A DNA stretch of 64,000 nucleotides from Kalaharituber pfeilii (GCA_015179045.1 WHUZ01000001.1:2914001-2978000); one strand, 5' to 3'; positions 46,530 to 61,566 are shown, counted from the stretch's first letter. Notes: generated by a model not told the origin, from the letters alone. A program made the numbers and translations.

Positions 46530-47262
46530 TTTGCGCGAACTGGTCCGGCCTGAATGGCATGAATCGGCCTGCATGTTTCAGGCCGGTCCAGGCCATCAGA
46601 AGCTCCGTCCCAGGCCTGCCAAGCCGCCGATCAGGCCAGGCCAAGTTACGTCCTCAATCTATGGTTTTCCCATTAGACCATAGTGTTTGCTTTACGAGGT
46701 CAACTAATTATTGAACGTGGTCTATGTGAGGGCCGGTCCAGGCCAACCAGGCCAGTCCAGGCCAACCCGGCCGGTCCAGACTATTCAGGCCGGTCCAGAC
46801 CATTCAGGCCATTCAGGCAGGTTTAAGCCAATTAAACGAATCCCTCCACAGCTATCCAGGTGAATTAAGGCCAGCGTTTACCAGATTGTTTGAGTATTTA
46901 AATGAGTAGAATCTTCCAATATCTAGAATTTCAAACAGCAGCGGTCTACGACTTTAGTCAGTATGTATCACGTACCTAAATCCTCGCCATTGCCCACAGG
47001 GTGGCACGCGAGTAATGATATATATAAAAAAAAAAAGTATGTATCACACTTTATATTCAAGCATATATACTAACAAATATTTTAGAAATGACGGACCTTC
47101 CAGACAATACAACAGACGGGACTCAATTCTTCGATGATGACCCCTAATGGGCGACTTACTGATAGTGGAAATATCCAGGACTATTAAAATCTAATTCACC
47201 TGGGTTAAATTATAAAATCTCTTGAATTTACGTAAATGGCCTGGACCGGCCTGAATGGTGCT
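46530..47262. mobile_element. hAT-like MITE, copy 2 (inverted relative to 5728-6409), ends lost
   Basis: The segment 46800-47262 is the inverted, diverged counterpart of about 5770-6230, including TTAAGCCAATTAAACGAATC and GAGTATTTAAATGAGTAGA. The left part is again made of GGCCGGTCCAGGCC-type units. The terminal CAATGAATCC repeats of copy 1 are not found, so both ends are lost or rearranged. Confidence 0.65.
46972..47036 (+). mobile_element. Ultra-short A-tailed retroposon, copy 2
   Basis: A 65-bp insert with target duplication GTATGTATCAC at 46961-46971 and 47037-47047. It reads GTACCTAAATCCTCGCCATT, then GCCCACAGGGTGGCACGCGA, then GTAATGATATATAT and 11 A residues. It occupies the same position within the larger repeat as copy 1. 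Confidence 0.7.
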
Positions 47263-47877
47263 GCGGCTTGATTCAGTGTATGCTGTTGCATATTCCTGAA
47301 CATCTTCAATTGGTAAGCCTCTGTGGCTATAGCCTCAAAACGAAACAGTAGTAGATAAGGACTGTATGAGTTTCAACAGTCTTGCCCTACCCCGGAGCAG
47401 TTACATATTTAGCCCAGTCTCAAATTTTTGGTTTCGAAACATTAAGCCCTTTGTCACTGCTTAAACTACATGATCTTGGTTCTAGACTGGCTTGACTTGG
47501 CCCCATGGAATCCAGTTTCAGGTGCATCCCCGTACTCGAAATAATTAAAACAAAGGACCGGAAGCGGCCATAAAACTGGAATAGGGGCATCCACCCTCTC
47601 TACATATATGGCCCTGTGACTTGGCGACATTTTCCCTAGAGTACGTTCTTTCCACAGCAAAAACGCCTAGGGTCGAGGCTTCATCCTTTCTACAGTTGCT
47701 TCCTTTACTTTTCGAATTTCTTATTGACCTTATAGTGATTAATTCAGGGCCTCTGAAGCACGGTATACCTCGATCCATTAAGAACAATTTTATACACTCA
47801 TTCCTGTGCGAACTGGTTCTCACATCCCATAAGAGAAACCGTGTCTCAATTTAGTTAATTGGAACTGCACGTTTGAT
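47263..47877. other. Spacer upstream of the zinc-protein gene
   Basis: Presumed promoter region of the 47878 gene; no other feature seen. Confidence 0.4.
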
Positions 47878-48459
47878 ATGAGTCCTCAAAATTTAACTAT
47901 ATGCACAAGGACTGGTGATATTTGCCAATCAGAATTTCGCAGAAGTACATCCATAGAAACCCCACAGCGAAGTCCGCCACCAAAAACACCTTTACCATGG
48001 ACGTGGAAATGTCATAAATGCCAACGAAATTATCGATTCAGAGCAACCCACCGGTGCTTATCCTGCTCTCACATGTTTTGTGGGAGATGTGCCAGTGAAC
48101 TTGACTATGCTGGATGGAGGGAATATGATGCATATTGGTCCAAATATGGACGTAATGCTAATCGACAGAGATGCCGCTGGGTGTATGAAGAGGAGGACAA
48201 TGCTGGAATTACCAACTCTGACGAAGAGGTAGAACAGACTTCCGACAGCGAAGGGGATGAGCTTTTCTATGCTCTAGAATTGACGGAAGATAATGGCTCC
48301 AGACTGCAGGTCGACGAAGTCGAAGTGTGGCGAGAAGGGCATGAGCGGCACATTATCTTGAGACCTTATCTTGAGGAGGAGGAGAATACTATTTTATCAC
48401 AGGAGCTATATGATAAGTACTCAATGGATCTGCGTTCAAGCAAGTTCCATCCGGAATAG
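47878..48459 (+). CDS. Small cysteine-rich zinc-binding protein
   Basis: A 193-residue frame. Residues 41-71 have W-T-W-K-C-x2-C, then RC-L-x-C-x2-H and F-C-x2-C (Cys45, 48, 60, 63, 68, 71), followed by ELDYAGWREYDAYWSKYGR. This cysteine array with a DYxGW segment is seen in uncharacterised fungal proteins and should bind zinc; no partner or function is known. The C-terminal half is acidic. The TAG at 48457-48459 may not be the original end: 48464-48631 continues as protein-like sequence in another frame (see the next feature). Confidence 0.65.
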   Translation: MSPQNLTICTRTGDICQSEFRRSTSIETPQRSPPPKTPLPWTWKCHKCQRNYRFRATHRCLSCSHMFCGRCASELDYAGWREYDAYWSKYGRNANRQRCRWVYEEEDNAGITNSDEEVEQTSDSEGDELFYALELTEDNGSRLQVDEVEVWREGHERHIILRPYLEEEENTILSQELYDKYSMDLRSSKFHPE

Positions 48460-48463
48460 CTAG

Positions 48464-48631
48464 CTGAGCGAGGAGGATAAAGACCTGGAGGGAGATTTTC
48501 GAGAATGGTTCTGGAATACCGATAGTTTTGAGCCGGAACTGCCAACTTCACATAGTTCTTCCCCTTAGGCACCCAGCGAAAGAAACTTGACAGCGGAAAG
48601 TGAGGATGCAGGCATTGATTTCTTTTTGCCA
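48464..48631 (+). pseudogene. Decayed 3' continuation of the zinc-protein gene
   Basis: Shifted by one frame from the upstream gene, this reads LSEEDKDLEGDFREWFWNTD and SFEPELPTSHSSSP, then a TAG at 48566-48568, then APSERNLTAESEDAGIDFFL, up to a GTATGA donor-like site at 48632. Composition and acidity match the upstream protein. It suggests the gene was once longer and lost its end through a frameshift and a stop. Confidence 0.5.
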
Positions 48632-48639
48632 GGTATGAA

Positions 48640-49467
48640 CCAACTACATTGCCGTGTTGGACATTTGGTGGCATATTCGGGATGGAAACTCGTGATATAG
48701 AATGTTGATGTACAGTAGTTTACTCAAATTTGAAACCCTCAAACCATAAGAGCACAGTAAAGAGAACGTGATGTGACGTGGTTCAGGATTACATCAGACC
48801 TGCCTGATGACGAATGAGCATGCTCTATGGCTTCGCTTTTGTACGGCAATGGACAAGGCAATTGCGCATGCCTCTCCTAGTTCCAGGGTATCGACATGCT
48901 TAGCTCCTCCGCTGCATGCATTCCACATTTGCGCCCTGCGCCATATGATAGCATTGGGCCACAGTTGGTGTGTATTGTTTTTCTAGATCACGATGGTTCA
49001 GTTTAAAACCGCCCTCTACCCGGAGCCCCACGCAGTCTCGTGCCATGATACCCCCTACAGACTTGCTGTCGACCAATTCGGCAGCCTCTTGCGAGGATTT
49101 ATTGGTGCATGTAAAAAGGCGCCGCTGCCGCGCCAAGCATCGGATTGGGCAATTCTGATATGTGACAATGCGCTCCACTGATCACCCCAGCAGCAGCGGC
49201 AGCCATCCAAGAGCCGGCCCTTCATCCTGCGGAAAAAGAAAATTCGCAACCCATCGGCAGGCCCCAAGGCTTCTCACTCCCAGAGATCTGACTGGAGGTT
49301 GTGCCTGAGAAGCTCTTATTGACACCGGCGGAACCGCAATCTGCACACGACCAGCACGCGCGTCTGGACCTCCCTCCACCAGCTCTTATCATCCGCTTAC
49401 ACTTCGATAGCGACGCAAACACCGAAAACCTGTTCAAGCAAAGAAACGCCACCGCTGAAATCCCGCC
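48640..49467. other. Promoter and 5' leader region of VTC4
   Basis: No gene is called. Short frames on both strands (48900-49267) overlap one another and lack domains. Confidence 0.45.
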
Positions 49468-52127
<2,660 letters not shown>

Positions 52128-52349
52128 GGGGGACAGGTGGGAGGGCGTTTGGGTGTGCTGAAGGAGGAGACAAGTGATATGGAATGGTTATTGATATTAA
52201 TCTTGGTATTGGTATATTTTACAGGAAAAGGAGATGGCTTGTTTGGTGCTACCTCTTGTTTCCATTGTCTATTTTTGATTGATTCCTTATGTTTGATCGT
52301 TGATCGTTGTCCTGACTCCATTTTCTGCCTGAGTCTGATATTTTTCTCA

Positions 52350-52387
<38 letters not shown>

Positions 52388-52873
52388 CCCTTTTTACTTT
52401 CAAATTTTTGGAAAAAAAAATGCGCAATTTTTTTTTTTTTTTGTATTTCGTATCTTCAATATAGCCTTTTTTCCCTTGTCCCCTTGTCCCTTCCACAGTC
52501 TTTTTTTTTTTTTTTGTGTGTGTGTTGGGGGGAGGGGGGGCGGGGCTCTTTCAGCCTGCCCTTTCTACCAGTACACTCCTCCCGACCCTCCCGCTTTGCA
52601 AAACACTCACATAATATGTTACAACACCTGTCTCTTGGGGTTATATCCCCCCCCCCCCACTTCCCCTCATACTCAATCTTACCGTCTCCAATCGTATTCC
52701 ATTGTGAATTGTGCACGTATCTATTTTTTTTTTTTTTTTTTTTTTTTCCCTCCTCCCTACATGATCCTCCGGGAGCGTTAGAGGAGTGGAAGTGGGAGGG
52801 GGGGAGAGGGGGAGGTAAGACAGACCATGGACACGGTTATTCTATTTATTTCCCCTTTTTTTTCCTTAAAAAA

Positions 52874-52905
<32 letters not shown>

Positions 52906-53671
52906 AGGAAATAAACTAGAGATTACTACCTACCTAGCTCCCGCCTTCTATTCCCCCCACCCCCCCAAAAATTGACATATATACACAATTCCCCTACAAG
53001 CTACTAGTATTGGACAAGGTATTCATACCTTTTTTTTTTTTTTGTGAAATAAATAAACATACGTGTATGATCTTTGATGATGGAAGGCTCCTTCTACGGG
53101 GTAAAGGAAATGGATGATTTCGGATTTCGGATTTTGGAAGCAAACGTTGGGAATGCAGGGGGGGGGGATTAAAGTTTATATGGCCTTTCACATCGATAGC
53201 CTTATCTTTTTTTTCCCCAATTCCATCCTCTCATTCCCTCACGTCTTTCGAGCCCAAGGCCAGATTTTTTTATAATTATAGCAGTAAATTATTGCATCCA
53301 AATCAGTGGAACAATAGTACACCTTCTCCCGGGTTTCGTTCGACCAAACCTCCCCCCCACGCCCCCATGACGTAGAAACGAAAAAAAGACAAAATAAAAA
53401 AGAAATTCCCAAGTTCCATTTTTTTACGAAGTACTTTAGCAACCAGATCCAGAAAACAAAAAAGAAAAAAAAATCAATAAGAGGGCTGTCATAACAGAGT
53501 GGACAAAACGCGTGAGTTATGATGGTAGGCTTTTGTACGGTTGCTTGGGTAATAAGGGCAATGATTGAAATTGATAATGTCCCAGACGCCCTTATGATGT
53601 TCTGGACAGTGTAAATTTCCCATTCCAATTCCAGTTCCCTCCCATGACAAGCTTCGATGTTGCCCTCACCA
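52128..53671. other. Convergent 3' spacer dense in homopolymer tracts
   Basis: Lies between the converging ends of VTC4 and RNA15. It holds T-runs of over 30 bp at 52350-52387, further T-runs near 52429, 52501 and 52723, an A-tract at 52868-52905 and G/C runs near 52530 and 52649. No gene. Frames across it are artefacts of homopolymers. Confidence 0.7.
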
Positions 53672-54834
53672 CTAGTAAGTCGCTCCCGATGCCATCAACT
53701 GGTGCTTCAATATCATGATCTGCTGCTGCTGATCTGGCGGTAAAGCTGAAAGCTGTTCCGGAGTCAACTGCATCACCTGCCGTATTAACTCCGCACGCTG
53801 ATCAGTTGCAACTTGCTGTACTTGTGGCTGGGGCTGGGCCTGCGGGGGTGGAATATGCTGTTGTGGTGGCGGTGGTGGTGGTTGGTACACTTGCTGTGGG
53901 GGTGGTTGTGGTGCTGTAGGCTGTGGATATCCATATGCAGCTGTCTGTGCCTGTGGTGGAGCAGCTGTAACGGGAGGGGCAGCAGCGGCTGCTTGGGTGG
54001 CCGTTGCGTCGATGACCTTTGTGAGTACGCTTGTGTCGACGAGGTTCATGAGAAGTAGAGCCTGGAAGATGGCGTAGCTGAGTTGCGGGGCCTGACGGAG
54101 AAGTTCTGCAGCCTTAACGGGGTCTGCGGTGGCGAGCTGTTTCATTTGGGTCACGATGTCGAGTAGCTGTGTTGGTGGCAGTGCCTTCAAGGTCTGGCTG
54201 ATCATCTCCGGAGCCTGGAGATTCGGGGGCACCTCAACACCGGGTGGTAAGGGTGGTAGCGAGCTTGAGGGTTGAGGTGCCCCGGTTGACCCAGGCTGTG
54301 ACGTTGATCCGTTTATTCCTCCCATTGCACCTGGTCCAAACACTTCACCGGAGTCGATATCGGGCGCGTTTCCTTCGTGTGAGAAATCCACACGTAACTT
54401 CCTTCCCATAACCTCGTGGCCGTCAAGGTTCCGCACCGCACTGGCCGCTGTCTCTGGATCCTGGTACTCCGCGAATCCGAATCCCTTTGGGCGGCCTGTC
54501 TCGCGGTCGTACACAAGTCGAAACGAAACAACACGGCCGACCGATGAGAATATTTCCGAGATCTGCTCTTCGGTCAAGCCTGGATGGTGAAGAAATGATA
54601 AAGAAGGAATGGTGTGTTAGCGGCTGATCAGGAGGAGCACAAGTAATGGGGATGAGGCTGTGGTGCATTCGTGCTCCTGAGTGGTCGGACAGGGCTAGAT
54701 TTGAGTCGCAGAAGCTCTCAAAGCAAGCAATTTGCAAAGCGTCCGAGGGAGGAGGGGGGGGGGCGATGCAGCCACTTACCATAAGGAATATTCCCCACAA
54801 AGACAATCTTTCCAGTATTTGGTCGTTCTGGCAT
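53672..54834 (-). CDS. RNA15: Rna15/CstF-64-like mRNA 3'-end processing factor
   Basis: RNA-binding subunit of cleavage factor IA (CstF-64 in animals), which recognises U/GU-rich sequence near poly(A) sites in the nucleus. Exons are 54780-54834 and 53672-54579, with a 200-bp intron inside the RRM; the product is about 320 residues. The RRM covers residues 9-88, with RNP2 IVFVGNI at 10-16 and RNP1 KGFGFAEY at 50-57. The hinge follows (ISQTLKALPPTQLLDIVTQM), which binds Rna14 and Hrp1-type partners. After a Pro/Gln-rich linker comes the C-terminal helix bundle (AELIRQVMQLTPEQLSALPP). It ends MASGATY. The frame joins precisely at NIPYG|LTEEQ. Confidence 0.95.
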
Positions 54835-57800
54835 GTTTTCTCTTTCTGGCTTTTTTGCTTGAAGTTCCTAATTATTGCCGTAACTATTCTGCGGTGTTTC
54901 CTGCTATTCGAACGTTTCTGTCTAAGAAAGTCTAAGATTTCGCCTCACAGACTCACACGGCTATGCGTACGATATATGGAGAGGGAGATGAGAATAATGG
55001 TTAAACCTGCACTTTTCGTTTCGGGAACAGAGCGGTCGCAGTGAGGAGAATGGATTAACTGTGGGGGGACACTGGGGCACAACAAGGAAGACAATCAGAC
55101 GGGAAAGAATTGTATTCCTTTTTTTGGTTTTGCTCTTCTGATCGTCTGGGTTAATGCCTTTTTTTTTTTCTTTTCCTTTTCTTTCTTCTCTTAACAAAAA
55201 AGACAAAACTTGGAATATACAGAACACGAATAACTTCAATCTCTCTCCACAGCGCCTTCTTTCTTTCTTTCTTTCTTTCTTTTTATTTTTTATTTTTTTT
55301 TTTTTTTTTCCTTTTCTCTTCTGTGTTTGAAACCAGGTCAGGACATATACCCTTTCGAACTTCGTCTTTTCTCTAGCTTAGCACGGATTTGGAATATGGA
55401 CGGGCGCGGGAGAGGGAAGTCTATCAAGTCAGAGATGGTGTATCGGTGCGTTACTGGCGTATCTGCGTGCGTGTGGTGTGCGCGTACGTGCGAGCGGCTG
55501 CCGCAGTTCACTGCGCCCAGTACCTGTTGAAGTGCAATTGCGTCAACCAGTACAAAGCCGGCGCGTGGTGTAGTTATTAATATTAATTATTGGAAAGTGA
55601 AATGATGCAGGGATGGATGGGCAGCAGAGTGGCTAAAAGAAACGGAGAAGATGCTGCGGGATTTCGCAGGGGAAGACGGAGCAGTGCTGGCGCCGGGCAC
55701 GAGACATTCATACGGCGCTTCCTGGCGCCAGATCGCTATAGGGCGCACGCAGGAACAAGCCGAGTCAACCAGATCCTGTCCCTCCCGCTTCCATAGATGA
55801 ACATGGGCTCGGAGTAGCGATTCCGACGAATCATCACTGTTTGTCAGTCCGTACGGGCTGTTCTACTCAGAGCCCTTCCCAAGCCCTGCTTCCACTCACA
55901 GGCTACCCCAGAAGCTCTTTTCATGTCTCGTACTATACCCCTTGCAACACTTTGCTGTTACAACTAAGCCTTGTCAAAGCATCTATACCCATCAACCTCA
56001 AGTCATTTCGCTAATGATGTTTTACAGCCACTAAGATCATAGCAACATCACTGGCAATTTACGGTAGATGGTCTGGGCTTGTCAAGCCCGCATATACGGA
56101 GTACTCTATAGTCTTTAGCACTCTCTTGGCCTATGATAGTCTAAGTGCATACCTAAGTATTCTTACAGCCCCGTGTGTCTTGGCTTGCACCCTCTCCTCG
56201 CTCCCTATAGGGCTGCTCGCCACACCACTGCCTACCCCCTTTTGCTATTACCTCTGCATAATTTGCACTGCTATTGCATGATCATTTGTACAGCGTTTTG
56301 TAGGTTGGCAAATTTTTTTTTAATTTTACGAATCTGGGTCCCCTAGAAGGGCAGTACCAGACTTTGTCCATTATCATATAGCACATATGATGAAGCTGCT
56401 GGTTTGCTTACTGTAGCAATTAGAGAGTTTTTTCACTGATGTATATACGGTAGTAGATGTCGGTTATGCCACTGACTGCGGCAACGAATTCACCTCCCAA
56501 TGTGTAAAACTCTGCGCAGCAGCTACAGTTTCTCAGCGAAATAATAGCGACTTACTGTTGGCCGTTCTAAGCGAATAACTAATGCTGCTAATATTCCGGT
56601 TTATTTACCTTTATTACCAGTACCTTGTTCTCCAGCATACCATTGGATTGTTGAATCTACCGATACAGCACATTCAAGAATGGCAGTACCATTTGACTTA
56701 AAAAATAGCTGACAGATCCAATTCCATCGTCTAATAGCTCTTCTTGATTCCTACACAGTTACAATGTGATGTCAAGCCAACCGAAAGCATCCTTATTTAT
56801 GATGAAGGAAAAAAAGGAACTGGTTTTGGGGGTAATTCGGAATTTTTGTGGTGACAAAATATTGAAATGGAGAAGTGTTCAGAGTAATTGTTTTAAAAAT
56901 ATAAGGCTGGAGTGCTAGAAACCGAAATGCACAACAGTTCAATTGCAGCAGTATTCAGCGTTTTTTGGTGTTTGATTTTTTTTTGGCAAATGTCCCTAAG
57001 AGGTGGTAGATGTTTTTACTCAATGTACGGAGTGAGCTGGAATTCCAGCTATGCGGTATATTCAAGATTCGATATCAACATCGAAAATGAAATCCATACA
57101 ACTCCTCTTCAGCCAATAGTTCCTCCTTCTGGGCAAATTGCCAAAATTTATTCTCGATACACCATGAATATAATGCGTCTAAATACATGGCATTCTGGAA
57201 TGTACATACGACGATGGACTACATCTCGGAACAGTTGCGGAGGAAATTGTTTTTCTTATCTCACCCCCGGTCAATGAGCTAAACCTCATAGGGTCAAAAA
57301 TTCAACCTTCCTCGTAGGGGCTAAAATTCAAGATGCCAAAAAGGAACGGATGCCGAAGGGGGATAAAAGGGTTTGAATTTCACCGGATAGTGTAGGTAGT
57401 AGATGTAGAAAGTAGAGCTCCCAAGATTAACCGAGCGAGCGAAATAAACTCTTCTCTGCACAAAATTTAGAGAGTTCGAGTACAGTCGGTAGAAAATACA
57501 GCTGTTATGTGGCAGCCTGGGCATTGGGATGGGGCCTCAGTGATGGAAAAGCATAAACGAGTTCGGACATGGTAATAGTAGTGGAAAAAAAAAAAGTGAG
57601 GAAGGTACAAAGAAAGTGACCAGCGAGCAGTGTTACGGTTTCTACAATGAGAACGTAAATTTAGGACAACGCTTGGTGCTTGACTTGCTGAAGGACCCAT
57701 CCTATGCCTACTGTATATTGCATTTGTTATCAAGCGTCTATGGTAGCAACTTCGGCAGCCCTCATGACTCCCTCCGTAGTAAATCCCAGTAGATCCAGCT

Positions 57801-59537
57801 ATAGCTATCCCCATAGCTCCGGTGCGGCTATAGCTATCTTTATAACTCCGGCCATGACTGTTTCTCCGAGGTGTGGCTGTTTCTCCGAATCTCCGGTCCG
57901 TGCCTGAGGCACTCTCTTGCCGCTCCGATCATGCGGGCGTTCCTTGTGATACACGTCCGTGCACGGCCCATGTTTAGCAGCTTTACGGGGTCAACAATGT
58001 GGTGGATACAGTAAGAACAATTAGTAGCAATAACGACAAAAGAAAAAAAAAAATACATTACCTATCTCTAACTACTAAAAAAAACTTGCACAACAGGGAT
58101 CCTCAGCTAGAAGCCTGAAAATTTTCAAACCTAGAGCCTACCAGATATGTTTGCAAAACCGGAGCATTGTACAGAAGGAATTGAGTGCAGGCGCTCAATT
58201 ATACACTTAGTATGTCGCTAAGCTTGCGCAAAGGCTAACCGCGATACTAAGCGCAGGGCAGTTTGCATACCGTACGGAAAAACTAACTGATGTTATTGTG
58301 AATGGGCGAATTTCCGTTAGTGTTGAGAATGGGTTCTTATGCAAGGTTCATGCGCAACCTGTTTGTATGATACGGTTTTGCGGCGAAAAAATGGTTATGA
58401 TAGGTCACGCTAAGCGGTTAGCATTACAGGTCCTATGTACTAGTACTGCATGGAAGTCACATGCTTGTTGCTTATGCGTTACATATGCAACTCATATGCA
58501 GTTGTCGGATTTATTTCGCGAAATGAAATCCGGAAAATCCGGCCGGATTTTTCTAATCTGAATACCACTATTAATGACGTAATTGACGAATACGTAACAA
58601 ATAGTATTAGATTAAGTTGAGTAATAAGAGGTTTATTTTTATGTAGATGGTGATTTATATACTCTCATTTTCTTATGATTTTGAATGTAGAATAGGACTT
58701 GACGGTATGGAATTAGCTTAGTATCAGGTAATTTTGATAGGCATTAATGTATGTAGTAAGTAATGCTGGAGAGAATGCATGGCAGGGAATGCCAGCAAGG
58801 TGTACCGTTTCGGGGGGCAGATCGTTGCCGCATCTGATATAACGTCAACAGCTTGATTTGTCAGGAAACATTTCGGGATTTGTTTCGGGAATCTGTAACT
58901 CTCTGGCGATTATCCCCTCCACCAGGTGTCAAGAAGGGCCGCCCCAGAGAGAAGCTCGGAGAATGGAGGAGAAAATGGATATAAGCAATCTGCACAATGC
59001 TGCAGCTTACGCCATGACTGTAATTCATGATGCCACATGAATATCGAATGCCCTCAGCACGAATTGTTAATACGAATGCAATGTGGATCATCGCCGTTAT
59101 TGCACCGCTCTTATCGATATATGAAATGACCGCATTGCTGGGATAGGCGCTGGACAAGCATGTGCGAACGTCTATACTGAGGGTATTCCATCGTTGCACT
59201 GCGCTGGGGAGGCATCATCGCTTGTTGCGTGCCCCGGTGGGATTACCACATGTAGTATACCGCTGCTGGGCTGGCCGTGTCGAACAGCCCAGAAAACATT
59301 CCCTCTGTGCCGCCCACGCCAAGGTCCGTAGGACAATTTCTCAGGGCAGAGACCCAGATTCCCCCCGAGTTCAAAGCAGGAATTCGACCTTCTTTATCCC
59401 TCCCTCTGCTTTATAACGGCTTGTCCCCTCCTCAACACTCTTCCATTCCGATATCGAACTCTCCTGCCGATACTTCCTGCACTGATTCAATTCCAGTAAC
59501 CAACTCTTGTCCAGTCACAACTCAACTCAAATTCACA
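54835..59537. other. Long spacer, no confident gene
   Basis: About 4.7 kb. It contains the RNA15 promoter, a CTTT microsatellite (55253-55285) running into T/A tracts, and TCCGG-rich short repeats near 57790-57900. Open frames at 56912-57277, 58298-58561 and 59162-59561 have no recognisable domain. The stretch 56440-56540 reads VGYATDCGNEFTSQCVKLCA, faintly like a retroelement integrase, but this is not enough to call. Confidence 0.4.
55253..55312 (+). repeat. CTTT microsatellite plus T-tract
   Basis: About eight CTTT units followed by mixed T/A runs. No function assigned. Confidence 0.9.
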
Positions 59538-60807
59538 ATGACCGTTACCGTTTTTGTGTAAGCTTGTTCCTTCTGTTTCTATAGCTCCTGGGTATTCCAA
59601 GACAGAAGAGATTAAGCAACGTATATAGTACCGGAGCTTCCGGGTATATCGGAGGCACTGTCCTGAACACACTGGCAACGGAGAAACATCCCGAGTTTTC
59701 TTATAGAGCCCTGGTTAGAAGCGAATCATTCGCCGAGAAGATTCGTTCCAAATACACCAATGTCACTCCCGTGGTTGGGAGTTTGGACGAGTAAGTTTAT
59801 CCTTTCTGGTACCAGGATGGTTATATCTACGTTTCTGCTCCCTCCTTCACAATCTATACTTGGCGAGTTTTCCTGACAAGAAACAAAATAGCCTCAACCT
59901 CATCGAAGAAGAATCTAGCAAGGCTGATATTGTTGTCAATACTGCCAATGTTGATCATACTGCCTCTCCCCCTGCACTTCTGCGAGGACTCTCTCGTCCT
60001 CTTCCAAACGACACCACACCGCCAAAGAACCGCTATCTGATCCACACCTCCGGTACCTCCGTTCTTAATGATGATGCCTTCGGCACCAGGCTTAATACGC
60101 ACATCTACGACGATTACAAAGCGACTTCTGAGCTTGTTCACGGATTGCCAGATACTGCATGGCATCGTGACGCTGAGAAGCTTGCCCTTTTCAATGACGA
60201 GGCCCCACGTGCGAAGAACGTGCATGCTGCTATTATTTGCCCGCCTTGCATTTATGGCAGGGGTACTGGTCCAGGAAAGGTTGTCTCCTGGCAACTTCCC
60301 CAGATGATCAAGTACTTCATCAAGCGTGGGAAGGGTTTCACAGTTAACGATGGTGAAGCTCTTTGGGGTAATGTTCATGTGCTTGACTTGGCAGAATTAT
60401 ATGCTTGCTTGTTTGAGAAAGCAGTTGCCGCGCCAAACGGCCAACCGGAGGAAGGTATTTGGGATAATGATGGATACTTCCTTGCTGCCACTGGGGAGCA
60501 CCACTGGGGTGAGACAATGAAATTAATGGCTCAAGCTTTGCACCAGAGAGGACATCTTTCCACCGCAGAGACAGATAAGTTGACACCCTCTGAAATCAAG
60601 GCTTTGGGATCTCCCCATGGTGATCAGGAATGGGGTTGCAACAGCCGTGGTATCGCTGAACACGGCAAGCAAAAATTGGGATGGAAGCCTCAAAGGGGAA
60701 ATCCGGAGCAGCCAGTCGGGGATTGGCGTACTGGAAGGCCAAAAGGTTTGGGTAGAAAGGAGTTAGAGGAGGAGATCAATTTCTATGAGGAGGGACTGAT
60801 AGTCTAG
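59538..60807 (+). CDS. NAD(P)-binding extended SDR / NmrA-like protein
   Basis: Three exons: 59538-59557, 59629-59790 and 59892-60807; the introns are 71 and 101 bp; the product is about 365 residues. The start MTVTVFVTGASGYIGG gives a beta strand and the Rossmann motif GxxGxxG (residues 9-15), which is formed only after removal of intron 1. Downstream are DIVVNTANVDHTAS, RYLIHTSGTSVL, IICPPCIYGRGTG and NVHVLDLAELYACLFEKAV, blocks typical of nucleoside-diphosphate-sugar epimerase-like fungal proteins. The usual catalytic YxxxK is not obvious in its normal position; DDYKATSE may stand in its place. Substrate is unknown; it could be a reductase or a regulatory NmrA-like protein. Confidence 0.88.
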
Positions 60808-61307
60808 GGGTTCAATTTTTTCTCACATGCTCAATAAGGGATGGAATTTGTGAGATAGGAGGTCGAGGGGGATCTCTTCTCTTTTTCCTAATTTCTCTTT
60901 CAATTTTTTTTTTTTCTTTTTTTTTTTTCTCATTTTTGTTGTGGGCACCAATTCGTACCTTTACCAGACCAGAATGAAAGGAATGAATTCCTGCGGAAGT
61001 AAGTGGAGGAGCAAAAACTTGGGTGGACATATGTAGTAGGGGACGAAATGCAAAAAATATAACATTCATCATGTCGAGGGAAATCGAATGACTTACTACA
61101 GCGACGAGGTGGAATCAGACTACTCTTGGGTGACCATGCCGCAGGGTACTGTACTCCGCACATTTCTTGTATGTAGTAGTCAGATTCCCAAACGTGTTTT
61201 CAATGTGATATGTACAGTTATGAGTTATAGCTTTTCCGTTCATCGCCCATAAGATGTTAAATTTTCTGTGCCCCACCCTCTGAATTTATTGCAAGCTGCA
61301 TACGGTG
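60808..61307. other. 3' spacer of the SDR gene
   Basis: Contains T-runs at 60903-60930 and otherwise no recognisable feature. Confidence 0.5.
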
Positions 61308-61530
61308 CAGTAGCCAGGCTGATCACCAAATCTCAATCCTATTGAGGATATCTGAGGAATGACAATGACCAAGACAAGACTAAACGTCAAGATACAGAAC
61401 TACAGCAGAGGGGGTATGTCAACAGATTCAGGAGGATAAAGCCGGAGGAGATTTAGAAGCTTGTAGACAGTATGCCTGGGCGAGTTAGAGCTGTAATTTG
61501 CTGCCAACGGCGGCTACACAAAATTCAGAT
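61308..61530 (+). pseudogene. Tc1/mariner transposase C-terminal relic
   Basis: Translation gives stop-PG-stop-SPNLNPIEDI-stop, the conserved WP-x-W-SPDLNPIE-x-x-W block carrying the catalytic acidic residue, with three Trp codons changed to TAG or TGA. Further on, in other frames, KLVDSMPGRVRAVI and NGGYTKF match the usual end of Tc1-type transposases. The frame breaks and stops show an old, inactive copy. G-to-A changes at every Trp codon suggest targeted C-to-T mutation on the other strand. Confidence 0.75.
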
Positions 61531-61566
61531 TTACAGGCACCAATTTCAGGGGGGGTGTCGAGTAGG

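Noticed and set aside
52137..52975. Phe/Pro-rich frames downstream of VTC4
   Set aside because: Produced by T and C homopolymers in the convergent spacer.
56440..56560. Integrase-like string CGNEFTSQ
   Set aside because: Only one short motif in one frame; no reverse transcriptase, LTRs or flanking motifs nearby.
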